A stretch of 64,000 bases of DNA from Burkholderiaceae bacterium (GCA_919902775.1 CAKKRJ010000003.1:62001-126000), one strand, 5' to 3'. Shown: positions 1 to 9,140, counted from the stretch's first letter. The notes: a model not told the origin generated them from the sequence alone. Numbers and translations: made by a program.

Positions 1-676
1 CGCCGCGCCGTCGCGTGCGCCTTCAATGTAGGCGAGGATGACCTGCGTGTCGGCGTCGTCGGCCAGCCAGTCGATCACGTCGGCCACCGATACCGCCGCT
101 TCGTTGCCGGTGGTCACCCAGTGGCTCAGGCCCAGGCCGCTCTTGCGCGCCAGCGAATAGGCGTAGGCACCGAAAGCGCCGCTCTGGCTCACGATGGCGA
201 CCGGGCCGGGTTGAGGCACGCCTGCCAGCGGCGCTGGCGAGAAGGTGGCGAAGAGCTTGTGCCGCAGGTTCATCACGCCCAGGCAGTTGGGCCCCAGCAG
301 CGCCAGCCCGGCGGCACGGGCACGCTCCGCCATGCGGGCCTGCACCGCCGCGCCCTGTTCGCCCATTTCAGCGAAGCCGGAGCTGAGCACCACTGCGGCG
401 CGCGCGCCCTGTGCGATCAGCTGTTCCAGCACCTGCTCGACGCCCGCCGCCGGCACCGCGACGATGGCCATGTCGACCGGCTCGGGCAGCGCCTGCACCG
501 AGGCGAAGGACGGCAGGCCCTGCACCTGCGTGGCCGCCGGGTTGACCGGGTAGATGGCGCCCGCGTAGCCCAATTGCTGGAGCAGGTGCACGGGCATGCC
601 GCCCACTTTCTGGGGGTTTTGCGAGGCGCCGACGACGGCGACGTTGCGCGGGGAAAACAGGGGGGCCAGGATCATG
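1..676 (-). CDS. Acyl-CoA synthetase (NDP/ADP-forming), CoA-binding part; 3' end cut by window edge
   Basis: Reading leftward from the ATG at 676, 225 uninterrupted codons reach the window edge. The visible protein is the N-terminal CoA-binding Rossmann fold (VAVVGAS at residues 12-18) followed by the succinyl-CoA-ligase-like domain (LLGPNCLG at 126-133, SQSGAFG at 163-169). This matches ADP-forming acetate/acyl-CoA ligases, which couple acyl-CoA and NTP interconversion; the ATP-grasp part, if fused, lies outside the window. It starts 34 nt after the IclR-family gene on the same strand, so the two probably form an operon in which the regulator controls use of a carboxylic acid. The acyl substrate cannot be read from this fragment. 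Confidence 0.85.
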
Positions 677-710
677 GGGGTTTCGTGTGAAAAAAGAAAA
701 AATGTCCGCC

Positions 711-1520
711 TCAGAGGACGCCGGCCACCTGCTCGCAGCGCCGCACCAACTCGACCAGCCGAGGGCCGGCGACCTCGAGCAGTTCTTGGCGGCGCATTTG
801 CGTGCCGGGCACAGCGCAGTTGAAGACCAGGTGGCGCGTGCCGTGGCGGATGCGTGAGCACAGCGCAACGCCTTGCACGCCATAGCCGGCATCGCCGAAA
901 TTGACCGCGAAGCCGTGGCGTGCCTGCTGGGCCAGCGATTCGTCAATGGCCGCCGCGCAGCGGGCCATCTCTTCTGGGCGCTCGGCGCGCAGCGACTGCA
1001 GCACCTCGGTGCGCTCGGTTTCGCCTAACGAGTGCAGCCAGGCGCGCCCCATGGCCGTGGTGGCGACGCTGCGCAGTGCGCCCATGTCGGGCCGGGCCAG
1101 CGTGCCGCGCTGGTAGGCGCAGGTTTCGACGTAGACCATGTCGAGACCAAAGGCCACGCCAATCGAGCAGGCTCCGCGCACCTGGTTGGCCAGCGCCTGC
1201 ATGCTGGGCCTGGCCTGCGAGCGCACGATGTTCGAGGCCAGATAGGGGTAGCCCAAAGCCACCGCTGCGGGGCCGATGAAATAGCGGTCGATGCGTTCGT
1301 CGTGGTCGAGGTAGCCCAAGGCCAGCAGCGTGCGGCACAGGCGCGAGACGGTGGGGCGCGGCAAGCCCAGCTTCTCGGCCAGCTCACTGTTGGCATGGGG
1401 CCGGGGCTCGTGCAGGAAAGCCTGCAGGATCATCAAACCCTTGGCCAGCGTGCCCGAAAAATAGGGATCGTCCTCGCGGATGAGCGCCAGTTCGGATTGG
1501 TGTCGCAGCTTGTGGACCAT
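711..1520 (-). CDS. IclR-family transcriptional regulator
   Basis: A 269-residue protein with the IclR layout: an N-terminal winged helix-turn-helix (about residues 43-65, with LGLPRPTVSRL) and a C-terminal effector-binding domain (from about residue 95, including MVYVETC). Family members sense small organic acids and regulate a neighbouring catabolic operon. The gene is followed after 34 nt by the acyl-CoA synthetase on the same strand and is divergent from xdhA, 239 bp away. A 17-bp palindrome at 1561-1577 lies 40 bp upstream of its start and is a natural candidate operator. Whether it also controls xdhAB is unknown. The effector is not predictable. Confidence 0.9.
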   Translation of the reverse strand: MVHKLRHQSELALIREDDPYFSGTLAKGLMILQAFLHEPRPHANSELAEKLGLPRPTVSRLCRTLLALGYLDHDERIDRYFIGPAAVALGYPYLASNIVRSQARPSMQALANQVRGACSIGVAFGLDMVYVETCAYQRGTLARPDMGALRSVATTAMGRAWLHSLGETERTEVLQSLRAERPEEMARCAAAIDESLAQQARHGFAVNFGDAGYGVQGVALCSRIRHGTRHLVFNCAVPGTQMRRQELLEVAGPRLVELVRRCEQVAGVL

Positions 1521-1560
1521 GCGGCGATCTTAGGTGTGCCCCCCACATTTTCAAGCATGA

Positions 1561-1577
1561 GTTTCAATATTTGAAAC
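1561..1577. promoter_or_regulatory. Palindrome GTTTCAA-TAT-TTGAAAC, candidate IclR operator
   Basis: Perfect 7-bp inverted repeat with a 3-bp centre in the divergent gap between the IclR gene and xdhA. Its size and A/T-rich TTTCA...TGAAA character resemble operators of IclR-family proteins such as KdgR. The position 40 bp upstream of the regulator start suggests autoregulation. The binding protein is an inference. Confidence 0.5.
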
Positions 1578-1759
1578 TTCGAGGCGGGCGCTTCACGCGT
1601 TTGACGCGCCCGCAGCGGATGGGCGTTGCCAGCGGTGTGGAAGCCGAGGGGCGAATCGAAAACCTCCAATTTGCGCCACAAAGCTGCCTGCGGCGGCGTA
1701 AATTGGGGTGCAAGTCACTAAAATCGCGGTTTTACCGTTTACTTACCTCCCCCCGCACC

Positions 1760-3235
1760 ATGACCCAAGTCACCAACACTGTGCGCTTTGTGCTCGACGG
1801 CCGTATCGTCGAAGCCCAGGGCGAGCGCCGCACCACCACCGTTCTGGACTATTTGCGTGAGCAATTGCACCGCACGGGCACCAAGGAGGGCTGCGCCGAG
1901 GGCGATTGCGGTGCGTGTGTCGTCATGGTGGGTGAACTCAATGCCGCAGGCACGGGCGTGGACTATGTGGCCACCAACGCCTGTATCCAGCTGCTGCCTT
2001 CGCTGGACGGCAAGTCGGTCAAGACCATCGAGAGCCTGAAAAAAGCCGATGGCACGCTGCATCCGGTGCAAGAAGAAATGGTCAAGTGCCACGCTTCGCA
2101 GTGCGGTTTTTGTACGCCCGGCATCGTGATGAGCCTGGTGAACCTGGTGCAGGTCTTGCCCCTGCCCAACCGCCAGCAAATCACCGATTCGCTCAGCGGC
2201 AACCTGTGCCGCTGCACGGGCTACAAGCCGATCATCGAGTCGGCCACCAAAGCGTGTGCCCAGCCCGAGTCACTCAAGATCGATGACAGCGCCGATGTGC
2301 CGCTGCTGCAGCAAATCCAACGCGCCAGCGTGCCCACGCTCAGCCTGGACGGTGACATCATCGTCCAGCCCGTGGTGCGCACCAAGAAGGGCAACGAATT
2401 CGTGTCCCCTGCGACCCTCACCGAAGTGGCCGACTACCTGTTGAAAAACCCCACCACCACTTTGCTGGCGGGCAGCACCGAAATCGGCCTGCAAGTGAAC
2501 AAGCAGTTCGTCCGTCCTGACCACATCATGTACCTGGGCAATGTGGCTGAGCTGCGGCAGGTGCGCGAGACCTCAGGTGCCTGGCGCATGGGCGCTGCCG
2601 TGTCATTGACCCAAGTGGAAGCGCTGATCGCCAAGGCCTACCCCGACTTTGCCGAAGTGCTGCGCCGCTTTGGCTCGCCCCCCATTCGCTCGACCGCCAC
2701 ATTGGCGGGCAACATTGCCAACGGCTCGCCGATTGGTGACTCCATGCCTTGCTTGCTGGCGCTGGGTGCCAACCTGGTGCTCCGCCGTGGCGAGAAAACC
2801 CGCAACGTGTTGCTGGAAAACTTCTACACCGGCATGAAAAAGAACGTGCTCCAGGCGGGTGAGTTCATCGAAGCGGTGGAATTGCCAAAGCCTGTGGCCG
2901 GCCAGGTGTTCCGCGCCCACAAGGTGAGCAAGCGTTTTGAGCAAGACATTTCTGCCACCTGTGCGGCCATCAGCTACACGCTCAAGGGCGGCAAACTGTC
3001 TGGCGTGAAACTGGCCTACAACGGCCTGAGTCCATTCCCGGCCCGTGCGCCCCAACTCGAAGCGGTGCTGGAAGGCCAAGCCCCCGCCGACGTGAAGGCG
3101 GCAGATCTGGACGCAGCGATTGCGGCCAGCTTCACTGCACGCGACGGCTTGCGTGCCACATGGGCCTACCGCGCCTTGGTGGCGCGCAATTTGGCGCTGG
3201 AATTCATTGAAGAACAAACGAAAGAGGTGGCTTGA
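1760..3235 (+). CDS. xdhA: Xanthine dehydrogenase small subunit (2Fe-2S and FAD), set 1
   Basis: A 491-residue subunit of molybdenum xanthine dehydrogenase, which oxidises hypoxanthine and xanthine to urate with NAD+. The N-terminal plant-type 2Fe-2S domain has C45, C50, C53 and C74. The second 2Fe-2S domain has CGFC (C115, C118) and CRC (C150, C152). The FAD-binding domain follows, with [14 protein letters not shown]. The ATG at 1760 is chosen because the protein begins just before the ferredoxin fold; the frame stays open 63 codons further upstream without domain support. The ribosome-binding site is weak. The stop codon directly abuts the xdhB start, so assembly is likely co-translational. 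The enzyme is cytoplasmic. Confidence 0.95.
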   Translation: MTQVTNTVRFVLDGRIVEAQGERRTTTVLDYLREQLHRTGTKEGCAEGDCGACVVMVGELNAAGTGVDYVATNACIQLLPSLDGKSVKTIESLKKADGTLHPVQEEMVKCHASQCGFCTPGIVMSLVNLVQVLPLPNRQQITDSLSGNLCRCTGYKPIIESATKACAQPESLKIDDSADVPLLQQIQRASVPTLSLDGDIIVQPVVRTKKGNEFVSPATLTEVADYLLKNPTTTLLAGSTEIGLQVNKQFVRPDHIMYLGNVAELRQVRETSGAWRMGAAVSLTQVEALIAKAYPDFAEVLRRFGSPPIRSTATLAGNIANGSPIGDSMPCLLALGANLVLRRGEKTRNVLLENFYTGMKKNVLQAGEFIEAVELPKPVAGQVFRAHKVSKRFEQDISATCAAISYTLKGGKLSGVKLAYNGLSPFPARAPQLEAVLEGQAPADVKAADLDAAIAASFTARDGLRATWAYRALVARNLALEFIEEQTKEVA

Positions 3236-5596
3236 ATGAACGCTCCTACACAGCTGAAAAATCTGTTGCCCGCCTCGGGCGTTCAACAGGGCACCGACGT
3301 GGTCCACGAATCTGCGCACTTGCACGTCACGGGCACGGCCACCTACATCGACGACATCCCCGAGCACGCAGGCACCTTGTATGCCGCACTCATCTTGTCG
3401 CCCGTGGCGCATGGTGAGTTGATCGGTGACGGCATTGACCGCGAAGCCATCTTGCGTGAGCACGGCGTGGTGGCGGTGTACACCGCCAAAGACATTCCGG
3501 GTGAAAACAACTGCGGCCCCATCGTCCACGACGACCCCTTCCTTGCCGATGGCAAGGTCGAATTTGTGGGCCAAGCCGTGGCCGTGGTTGTGGCGCGCAA
3601 CATGCTTTACGCACGTGAAGCGGCGCACAAAGCCAAGGTGTTGGTGAAAGAACTCCAGCCCATCTTGACGGTGGAAGAAGCCATGGCGGCGAACAGCTTT
3701 GTCATGCCGGCCAAAGGCATCACACGCGGCGACGCGGCAGCGGCCATTGCCAGCGCGCCGCACAAGATCAAGGGCACGACCCGCACCGGTCAGCAAGAGC
3801 AGTTTTACCTCGAAGGCCAGATCACTTACGCGGTGCCCAAGGAAGACGGTCAACTCACCTTGTACGTGTCGACCCAACACCCTGACGGTAACCAGCGTGA
3901 AGCCGCGCACGCCCTGAACCTGCACACCAACGACGTGGAGGTGATTTGCCGCCGCATGGGCGGTGGCTTTGGTGGCAAGGAAGGCAATGCCAGCATCTTC
4001 AGCCAAAGCGCTGCATTGGCCGCGTTCAAATTGCAAAAGCCCGTCAAGCTGCGTGTGAACCGCGATGACGACATGACCATCACCGGCAAGCGGCACGATT
4101 TCCGCATCGACTACGAAGTGGGTTTTGACGACAACGGCCGCGTCTTGGGCGCCGACATCACATTGATGTCACGCTGCGGCTACAGCACCGATTATTCGGG
4201 CCCTGTGAATGACCGGGCTTGCCTGCACATCGACAACGCGTACCACATTCCGGCGCTCAAGCTGGTCAGCCACCGCTGCAAAACCAACACCCAAAGTGCC
4301 ACCGCGTTCCGTGGCTTTGGTGGCCCGCAAGGCATGTTCGGCATCGAAACCGTGATGGACGAGATTGCGATGACTTTGGGCAAAGACCCCTTGGCCGTGC
4401 GCAAGCTCAACCTGTACCAAGACCCCGCCATCAGTGGCACGCCCGACACCATGACCACCCAATACAACCAGTTGATTGAAGACTGGGTGGGTGACAAAGT
4501 GATCGCGCAGGTCGAGCGTGAATCCCAATACGCCGAGCGTCGCCAAGCGGTGCAAGCCTTCAACGCCCAAAGCAAATCCCGCAAGCGCGGTTTGGCCTTG
4601 GTGCCATTGAAGTTCGGCATCAGCTTCACCGCCACGCACCTCAACCAGGGTGGTGCCTTGTTGGTGGTGTACATGGACGGCTCGGTCAGCTGCAACCACG
4701 GCGGCACCGAAATGGGCCAGGGCCTGAACACCAAGATGGCCCAAGTGTGTGCCGATGGTTTGGGCATCAGCGTGGACCATGTGCGCATCACCGCCACCGA
4801 CTCACAAAAGGTGCCCAACGCTTCGGCCACCTCGGCATCGAGCGGGGCCGACATCAACGGCGCGGCCATCATGAACGCGACCATGCAAATGCGTGAACGC
4901 CTCAAGCCGGTGGCGGCCCGCATGCTGGCTTGTGCTGAAGGCGATGTGACGTTTGCCAACAACGCACTGCATGGCGGCGGCAAATCGGTGCCATGGGCTG
5001 ACGTGACCAAGCAAGCCTGGCTCGACCGTGTGGGCCTGTCCGTTACGGGCTTTTACATGACGCCTGAAATCAAATACGACTTCACCACCCTGAACGGCCG
5101 CGCCTTCTATTACTACTGCTACGGCGCTGCCGTGAGCGAAGTGGAGATCGACACCCGCACCGGCGAGTGGTGGCTCAAGGGCGTGGACATCGTGCAAGAC
5201 GTGGGCCGCAGCATCAACCCCGCATTGGACAAAGGCCAAATCGAAGGCGCGTATGTTCAAGGCATGGGCTGGCTCACCATGGAAGAGTGCATTTGGGACA
5301 AGAAGGGCAAGTTGCTCACGCACGGCCCCAGCACTTACAAAATTCCCGTGGCTGGCGACATCCCCGAGCACTTCAAGGTGTCCTTGTTCGAGAACCAAAA
5401 CAACAAGCCCACGCCGTTCAACAGCAAGGCCACGGGCGAGCCCCCCTTGATGTTGGGCCTGTCTGCCTTCTTCGCATTGCGCGATGCGGTGGCGGCCAGT
5501 GCCAACCATCAGGCGGTGGTGCACCTGGATGCCCCGGCCACGCCCGAACGCATCCTGCTGGCGTGCGAAAGCGTCAAGGCAGCCGCGGGACGTTGA
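3236..5596 (+). CDS. xdhB: Xanthine dehydrogenase large subunit (molybdopterin), set 1
   Basis: A 786-residue molybdenum-cofactor subunit where the purine is hydroxylated. The active-site residues expected from Rhodobacter capsulatus XDH are present: E249 in GGGFGGKE, R327 in the VNDRACLH segment, and E735 in ATGEPP. FRGFGGPQG and GGTEMGQG also mark the cofactor pocket. The start codon follows the xdhA stop with no gap. The downstream HAD phosphatase begins inside the last four bases. The maturation factor xdhC is encoded 1.3 kb further on. A second, divergent copy is present at 25991-28318. Confidence 0.96.
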   Translation: MNAPTQLKNLLPASGVQQGTDVVHESAHLHVTGTATYIDDIPEHAGTLYAALILSPVAHGELIGDGIDREAILREHGVVAVYTAKDIPGENNCGPIVHDDPFLADGKVEFVGQAVAVVVARNMLYAREAAHKAKVLVKELQPILTVEEAMAANSFVMPAKGITRGDAAAAIASAPHKIKGTTRTGQQEQFYLEGQITYAVPKEDGQLTLYVSTQHPDGNQREAAHALNLHTNDVEVICRRMGGGFGGKEGNASIFSQSAALAAFKLQKPVKLRVNRDDDMTITGKRHDFRIDYEVGFDDNGRVLGADITLMSRCGYSTDYSGPVNDRACLHIDNAYHIPALKLVSHRCKTNTQSATAFRGFGGPQGMFGIETVMDEIAMTLGKDPLAVRKLNLYQDPAISGTPDTMTTQYNQLIEDWVGDKVIAQVERESQYAERRQAVQAFNAQSKSRKRGLALVPLKFGISFTATHLNQGGALLVVYMDGSVSCNHGGTEMGQGLNTKMAQVCADGLGISVDHVRITATDSQKVPNASATSASSGADINGAAIMNATMQMRERLKPVAARMLACAEGDVTFANNALHGGGKSVPWADVTKQAWLDRVGLSVTGFYMTPEIKYDFTTLNGRAFYYYCYGAAVSEVEIDTRTGEWWLKGVDIVQDVGRSINPALDKGQIEGAYVQGMGWLTMEECIWDKKGKLLTHGPSTYKIPVAGDIPEHFKVSLFENQNNKPTPFNSKATGEPPLMLGLSAFFALRDAVAASANHQAVVHLDAPATPERILLACESVKAAAGR

Positions 5597-6246
5597 TCGC
5601 CGCGCTGATTTTTGATCTGGACGGCACGCTGGTGGACAGCGAGGCGCCGGGTCTGGACGTCTTGCATGAGATGGCCGCTGCATTGGGCGCGCCCTGGGCC
5701 CGCCATGAAATGCACGCCCTCTTTGGCGGCGTGCCCATGGCCCGCTGCATCAGCGTCATTGCGCAGCACTTGCCTGCCACGCAGCCCCAGCTGGATGAAG
5801 CGGCTTTTCTTTTGCAGCTGCGGGCCAACATGGCGGCCAGGTTTCGCCAGGGGCTGAACGAAATCCCGGGGGCCATGGCGCTGCTGCAGAGCCTGCAAGA
5901 GAGGCCAATGCCTTTTGCCGTGGCCACCAATGGCCCCCGTGCCAAAGCGGACATCACCTTGGGCATCACCGGCCTGCGGCCCTTGTTGGGCGACCGCTTG
6001 TTTTGTGCGCCCGAGGTGGGCAGCTTCAAGCCCGAACCAGGCTTGTTCCTGCATGCGGCCGCCGCCTTGGGTTGCGCGCCAAACACTTGCGCGGTGGTGG
6101 AAGACAGCTTGCCGGGTTTGCAGGCTGGTTTGGCGGCGGGCATGCAGGTGTTCAGTCTGCATCCGCCTGAGGGCTTGCCGTCCGAAGTGGCCGATCGGGT
6201 CCACTTCATTGACGGCTTGGTGCCACTGCACGCCTGCTTGGGCTGA
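5593..6246 (+). CDS. HAD-superfamily phosphatase (subfamily IA), TTG start overlapping xdhB
   Basis: A 217-residue hydrolase with the four HAD motifs: DLDGTLVDSE near the N terminus, ATNGPRAK (motif II), a lysine in GSFKPEPG (motif III), and VVEDSLPG (motif IV). The small alpha-helical cap between motifs I and II places it with phosphoglycolate-phosphatase and YieH-like enzymes, which hydrolyse small phosphate esters. The start is taken as the TTG at 5593, because the HAD domain begins 4 residues later and TTGA overlaps the xdhB stop. Such coupling suggests expression with xanthine dehydrogenase. The natural substrate is unknown; a nucleotide or sugar phosphate is only a guess. Confidence 0.85.
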   Translation: MIAALIFDLDGTLVDSEAPGLDVLHEMAAALGAPWARHEMHALFGGVPMARCISVIAQHLPATQPQLDEAAFLLQLRANMAARFRQGLNEIPGAMALLQSLQERPMPFAVATNGPRAKADITLGITGLRPLLGDRLFCAPEVGSFKPEPGLFLHAAAALGCAPNTCAVVEDSLPGLQAGLAAGMQVFSLHPPEGLPSEVADRVHFIDGLVPLHACLG

Positions 6247-6265
6247 CCGGCGACGCTGGTCGCGT

Positions 6266-6313
6266 GGGCTTCAGTCCTGGCCTTCGGTTGGGCTTCAGTC
6301 CTGACCTTCGGTC
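6266..6313. repeat. 24-bp tandem duplication at the 3' end of the lipoprotein gene
   Basis: Two adjacent 24-nt units (6266-6289 and 6290-6313) differ at two positions. The right unit contains the last codons and the TGA of the minus-strand lipoprotein gene; the left unit repeats them just beyond the stop. It looks like a local tandem duplication of a gene end. Confidence 0.75.
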
Positions 6314-6828
6314 AGGGTGTCCAGTTGGAACTTGCCGCTCTTGTGCCAGAGCCACACATCGGTGTAAGTGACCTGGCTCAGGTGCTTGGGCACAGGGTAG
6401 GGCGCAGAGGCTTTGACCATGCGTTCGATCTCGGCCATGACGTGGGGTGCGTGCTGGGGGGCGCGCATCCATTTGACGGCTTTCACATCGCCTTTTTTGT
6501 CGATGTCCACATTCAGCACCCCCACCGCCTCCAGCAGGGGCGGCATGCGGCCTTTGTAGATGCGGTGCGCGTGCATGCCGTACAAATGGCCCGCAGCGTC
6601 CTTGCGGTACTCCTTGCTGCTGCGCGCCAGCGAGGTGGCACCGGTGGCGGGGCTGACGCGTGGTGCAGGCACTTGTGCTGCCGGTGGTGGTGGTGACGGG
6701 GGTACGGGCGCGGGTTTGACGGCGGGCGGCGGTGTGCTGCAACCGCTCAAGAAAGTCAAAGCGACAGCCCCCCAACCGAGCAAGACGGTGGTGAGTGCGT
6801 TGCGAATCTGGCGAAAACGTGGGTTCAT
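6295..6828 (-). CDS. Proline-rich lipoprotein with TonB-C-like domain
   Basis: A 177-residue predicted lipoprotein. The N-terminal hydrophobic segment ends in a lipobox (LSGC, Cys30), followed by a proline/alanine-rich stretch to about residue 58, typical of a flexible envelope linker. The C-terminal half contains a VLNVDIDKKGDVKAVKW segment resembling the TonB C-terminal fold, suggesting contact with an envelope protein. It is encoded opposite to xdhAB/xdhC and has no evident metabolic link to them. No specific function is recognised. Confidence 0.65.
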   Translation of the reverse strand: MNPRFRQIRNALTTVLLGWGAVALTFLSGCSTPPPAVKPAPVPPSPPPPAAQVPAPRVSPATGATSLARSSKEYRKDAAGHLYGMHAHRIYKGRMPPLLEAVGVLNVDIDKKGDVKAVKWMRAPQHAPHVMAEIERMVKASAPYPVPKHLSQVTYTDVWLWHKSGKFQLDTLTEGQD

Positions 6829-6904
6829 GGCAAGCCCTGGTCCTTGGCATACTCTGCGGTGGCCACGATTGTGGCACCGACCTTGCCCGTTGGGTCAATC
6901 ACTG

Positions 6905-7732
6905 ATGGGTCACCAATTGGAATGGACGAAAAGCGTGAACTGGACAGAGCAAGCCCTCAAGCGGCTGAGCACCGACAACGCGGTGCTGATCACCGTGCAG
7001 GCCACCCAGGGCTCGGTGCCCCGAGGACCCGGCACCCATATGCTGGCCTTTGCCCAGGGTGAAGAAGGCACGGTGGGGGGTGGGCATCTGGAGTTCCAGG
7101 CCTTGGCCCATGCACGCTTGCTCTTGGCAGGAAAAACCGACCAAACCACGTTGCGTCAGGTGTTGGGCCCCAGTTTGGGGCAGTGTTGCGGTGGGGCTGT
7201 GGCCTTGGGTTTTGAACGGGTGAGTGCGGCGGACTTGTCGCGCCTGCGCGTGCAGTTGAGCCCGCAGCGCACCCCGCTGGCGCTGTTTGGTGGTGGCCAT
7301 GTGGGCAAGGCCCTGGTGCGGACCTTGGCACCGTTGCCTTTTGCGGTGCGCTGGATTGACAGCCGTGACGAAATCTTTCCGCCGGACGTGCCCGAGGGCG
7401 TTGAATGCGAACACTCCAACCCGGTGCAAGCCGCGGTGACGGATCTGGCGCCGGGCAGTCGGGTGCTGGTCATGAGCTTCAGCCACGCAGAAGACCTGGA
7501 CATTGTGGTGGCCTGCCTCAAGCGCCTGCGCGAGAAGGCCGACCTGCCCTTTGTGGGCCTGATTGGCAGCCAGACCAAATGGGCCACTTTCCGGCATCGG
7601 CTGGAAGACCGGGGTTTCAGCGCCGAAGAAATCGCCCGCATCACTTGCCCGATCGGTGTGCCGGGCATCGCCGGCAAAGAGCCCGAGGTGATTGCCGTGG
7701 CAGTGGCGGCACAACTTTTGCAAACGCTGTGA
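6905..7732 (+). CDS. xdhC: Xanthine dehydrogenase accessory protein XdhC
   Basis: A 275-residue chaperone that binds molybdenum cofactor, promotes its sulfuration and inserts it into the XdhB subunit. The N-terminal XdhC/CoxI domain (ITVQATQGSVPRGPG, then GGGHLEFQA and CCGGAV) is followed by a Rossmann-type domain (LFGGGHVGKALVR) and the family C-terminal motif IGVPGIAGKEPEVIAVAVA. The ATG at 6905 is used; a GTG at 6935 giving MNWTEQAL is an equally plausible start. It is the only xdhC in the window, so it may serve both xdhAB sets. Confidence 0.93.
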   Translation: MGHQLEWTKSVNWTEQALKRLSTDNAVLITVQATQGSVPRGPGTHMLAFAQGEEGTVGGGHLEFQALAHARLLLAGKTDQTTLRQVLGPSLGQCCGGAVALGFERVSAADLSRLRVQLSPQRTPLALFGGGHVGKALVRTLAPLPFAVRWIDSRDEIFPPDVPEGVECEHSNPVQAAVTDLAPGSRVLVMSFSHAEDLDIVVACLKRLREKADLPFVGLIGSQTKWATFRHRLEDRGFSAEEIARITCPIGVPGIAGKEPEVIAVAVAAQLLQTL

Positions 7733-7792
7733 AGCCCGATTCTGGTTTTCCCTAGGCCGTCAGGTGGAGGGAAAGCTGGATTCAGACGCATA

Positions 7793-7806
7793 AAGTGTAT
7801 ACACTT
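7793..7806. promoter_or_regulatory. Perfect 14-bp palindrome AAGTGTATACACTT upstream of puuD
   Basis: A perfect palindrome centred 107 bp before the puuD start, in the 174-bp gap after xdhC. The TGTATACA core resembles half-sites bound by GntR-family dimers. It probably regulates puuD; no GntR gene is present in this window. Confidence 0.55.
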
Positions 7807-7906
7807 CGGTGCACTGGTCGCAGCGGCGCAAGAACCCCGGGTTCATGTTCGCGACCGAATGACCGTTCACAGGGCCCGCGGTGGTGAGCTGGTTGGAGAA
7901 TCCTTC

Positions 7907-9118
7907 ATGGAAACGTATCTGTTGGAATGGGCCAATTTGTTGCTGCGCTGGGTGCACGTCATCACCGCCATCGCCTGGATTGGCTCCTCGTTTTACTTTG
8001 TCTTTCTAGACAACAACCTGCAAAAACCCACTTCGCCCGATCTGCTTGAAAAAGGCGTGGGCGGTGCCATGTGGGCGGTGCATGGCGGTGGTTTTTACAA
8101 CCCCCAAAAATACATGGTGGCCCCCAAAAAGATCCACACCAAACTGCATTGGTTCTATTGGGAAAGTTACTCCACCTGGCTCACCGGCTTTGCCCTGTTC
8201 ACCGTGCTTTACCTCTGGAATGCGGGCACGTTTCTGATCGACAAATCCTTGATGGACTGGACGCCCGTGATGGCCGGTTCGGCTGCGGTGGGTTTTTTGG
8301 CGGCTTTCTGGTTTGTTTACGACACCGTTTGCCGCCTGTTCGGGTTTCGTCAAAACGGTGAGTTGATCGTCGCGGGGCTGATGATGGTGGTGGTGGCCTT
8401 TGCAGCATGGTTGGCCAACCAGCTGTTTGCAGGGCGCGCGGCCTTCTTGTTGGTGGGGGCCATGATCGCCACCGCCATGAGCGCCAACGTCTTCTTTTGG
8501 ATCATTCCTGGCCAGCGCAAGGTGGTGGCCGCCACGACCAGTGGCGAAAAATACGATGCCTCGGCCCTGGCCATCCACGGCAAGCGCGGCAAACAGCGCA
8601 GCGTGCACAACACCTATTTCACGCTGCCGGTCCTCTTTGCCATGCTGAGCAACCATTACAGCTTCCTCTACACACATGAACAGCGCTGGGTGCTGCTGTT
8701 TGTGATGATGTTGGCCGGGGCCTTGATTCGCCAGTTCTTTGTCCAGCGCCACGGTTATCACCTGGGCCGTGCGGCCAACCCCTGGCCGTTTGCGGCGGTG
8801 GGCGTGGTGATGATTTTTGGTGTGATCATTGCGCTCAGGCCTGCCGCCCCTGTGGTGTCCGCAGCGCCCGTCGCCCCGGTGTCCTTTGCACAGGTCAAGA
8901 CCGTGCTGGAGCAGCGCTGCTACATGTGCCACGGTGAAGCCGCACAAATGAAAAATGTGCGCCTCGACAGCCCCGAAGGGGTCAAGCAGCACGCGCAAAA
9001 CGTTTACCAGCAAGTGGTGGTGACCCAGCAAATGCCGATGAACAACGCCACCGGCATCACCGCCGAAGAGCGCGCCCTGATCGGTCGCTGGTTCCAGGCC
9101 GGGGCCAAGGTCGATTGA
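7907..9118 (+). CDS. puuD: Urate hydroxylase PuuD (membrane protein with C-terminal cytochrome c)
   Basis: A 403-residue inner-membrane protein. About eight hydrophobic helices (residues 10 to 315) form the PuuD urate-oxidase domain, with conserved HGGGFYNPQKY and HWFYWESYSTW. A C-terminal c-type cytochrome domain carries the haem motif CYMCH (C338 to H342). The known family role is hydroxylation of urate to 5-hydroxyisourate, passing electrons to the respiratory chain, so this follows XdhAB in purine breakdown. The start at ATG 7907 is preceded by TTGGAGA. HIU hydrolase, the next step, is not encoded nearby. Confidence 0.92.
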   Translation: METYLLEWANLLLRWVHVITAIAWIGSSFYFVFLDNNLQKPTSPDLLEKGVGGAMWAVHGGGFYNPQKYMVAPKKIHTKLHWFYWESYSTWLTGFALFTVLYLWNAGTFLIDKSLMDWTPVMAGSAAVGFLAAFWFVYDTVCRLFGFRQNGELIVAGLMMVVVAFAAWLANQLFAGRAAFLLVGAMIATAMSANVFFWIIPGQRKVVAATTSGEKYDASALAIHGKRGKQRSVHNTYFTLPVLFAMLSNHYSFLYTHEQRWVLLFVMMLAGALIRQFFVQRHGYHLGRAANPWPFAAVGVVMIFGVIIALRPAAPVVSAAPVAPVSFAQVKTVLEQRCYMCHGEAAQMKNVRLDSPEGVKQHAQNVYQQVVVTQQMPMNNATGITAEERALIGRWFQAGAKVD

Positions 9119-9140
9119 GTTTTTACTGTGAATGAACAGC

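Noticed and set aside
2603..4096. 497-codon minus-strand frame across xdhA/xdhB
   Set aside because: It is antisense to two clear XDH subunits and its translation is low-complexity His/Gly/Arg-rich sequence without a domain.
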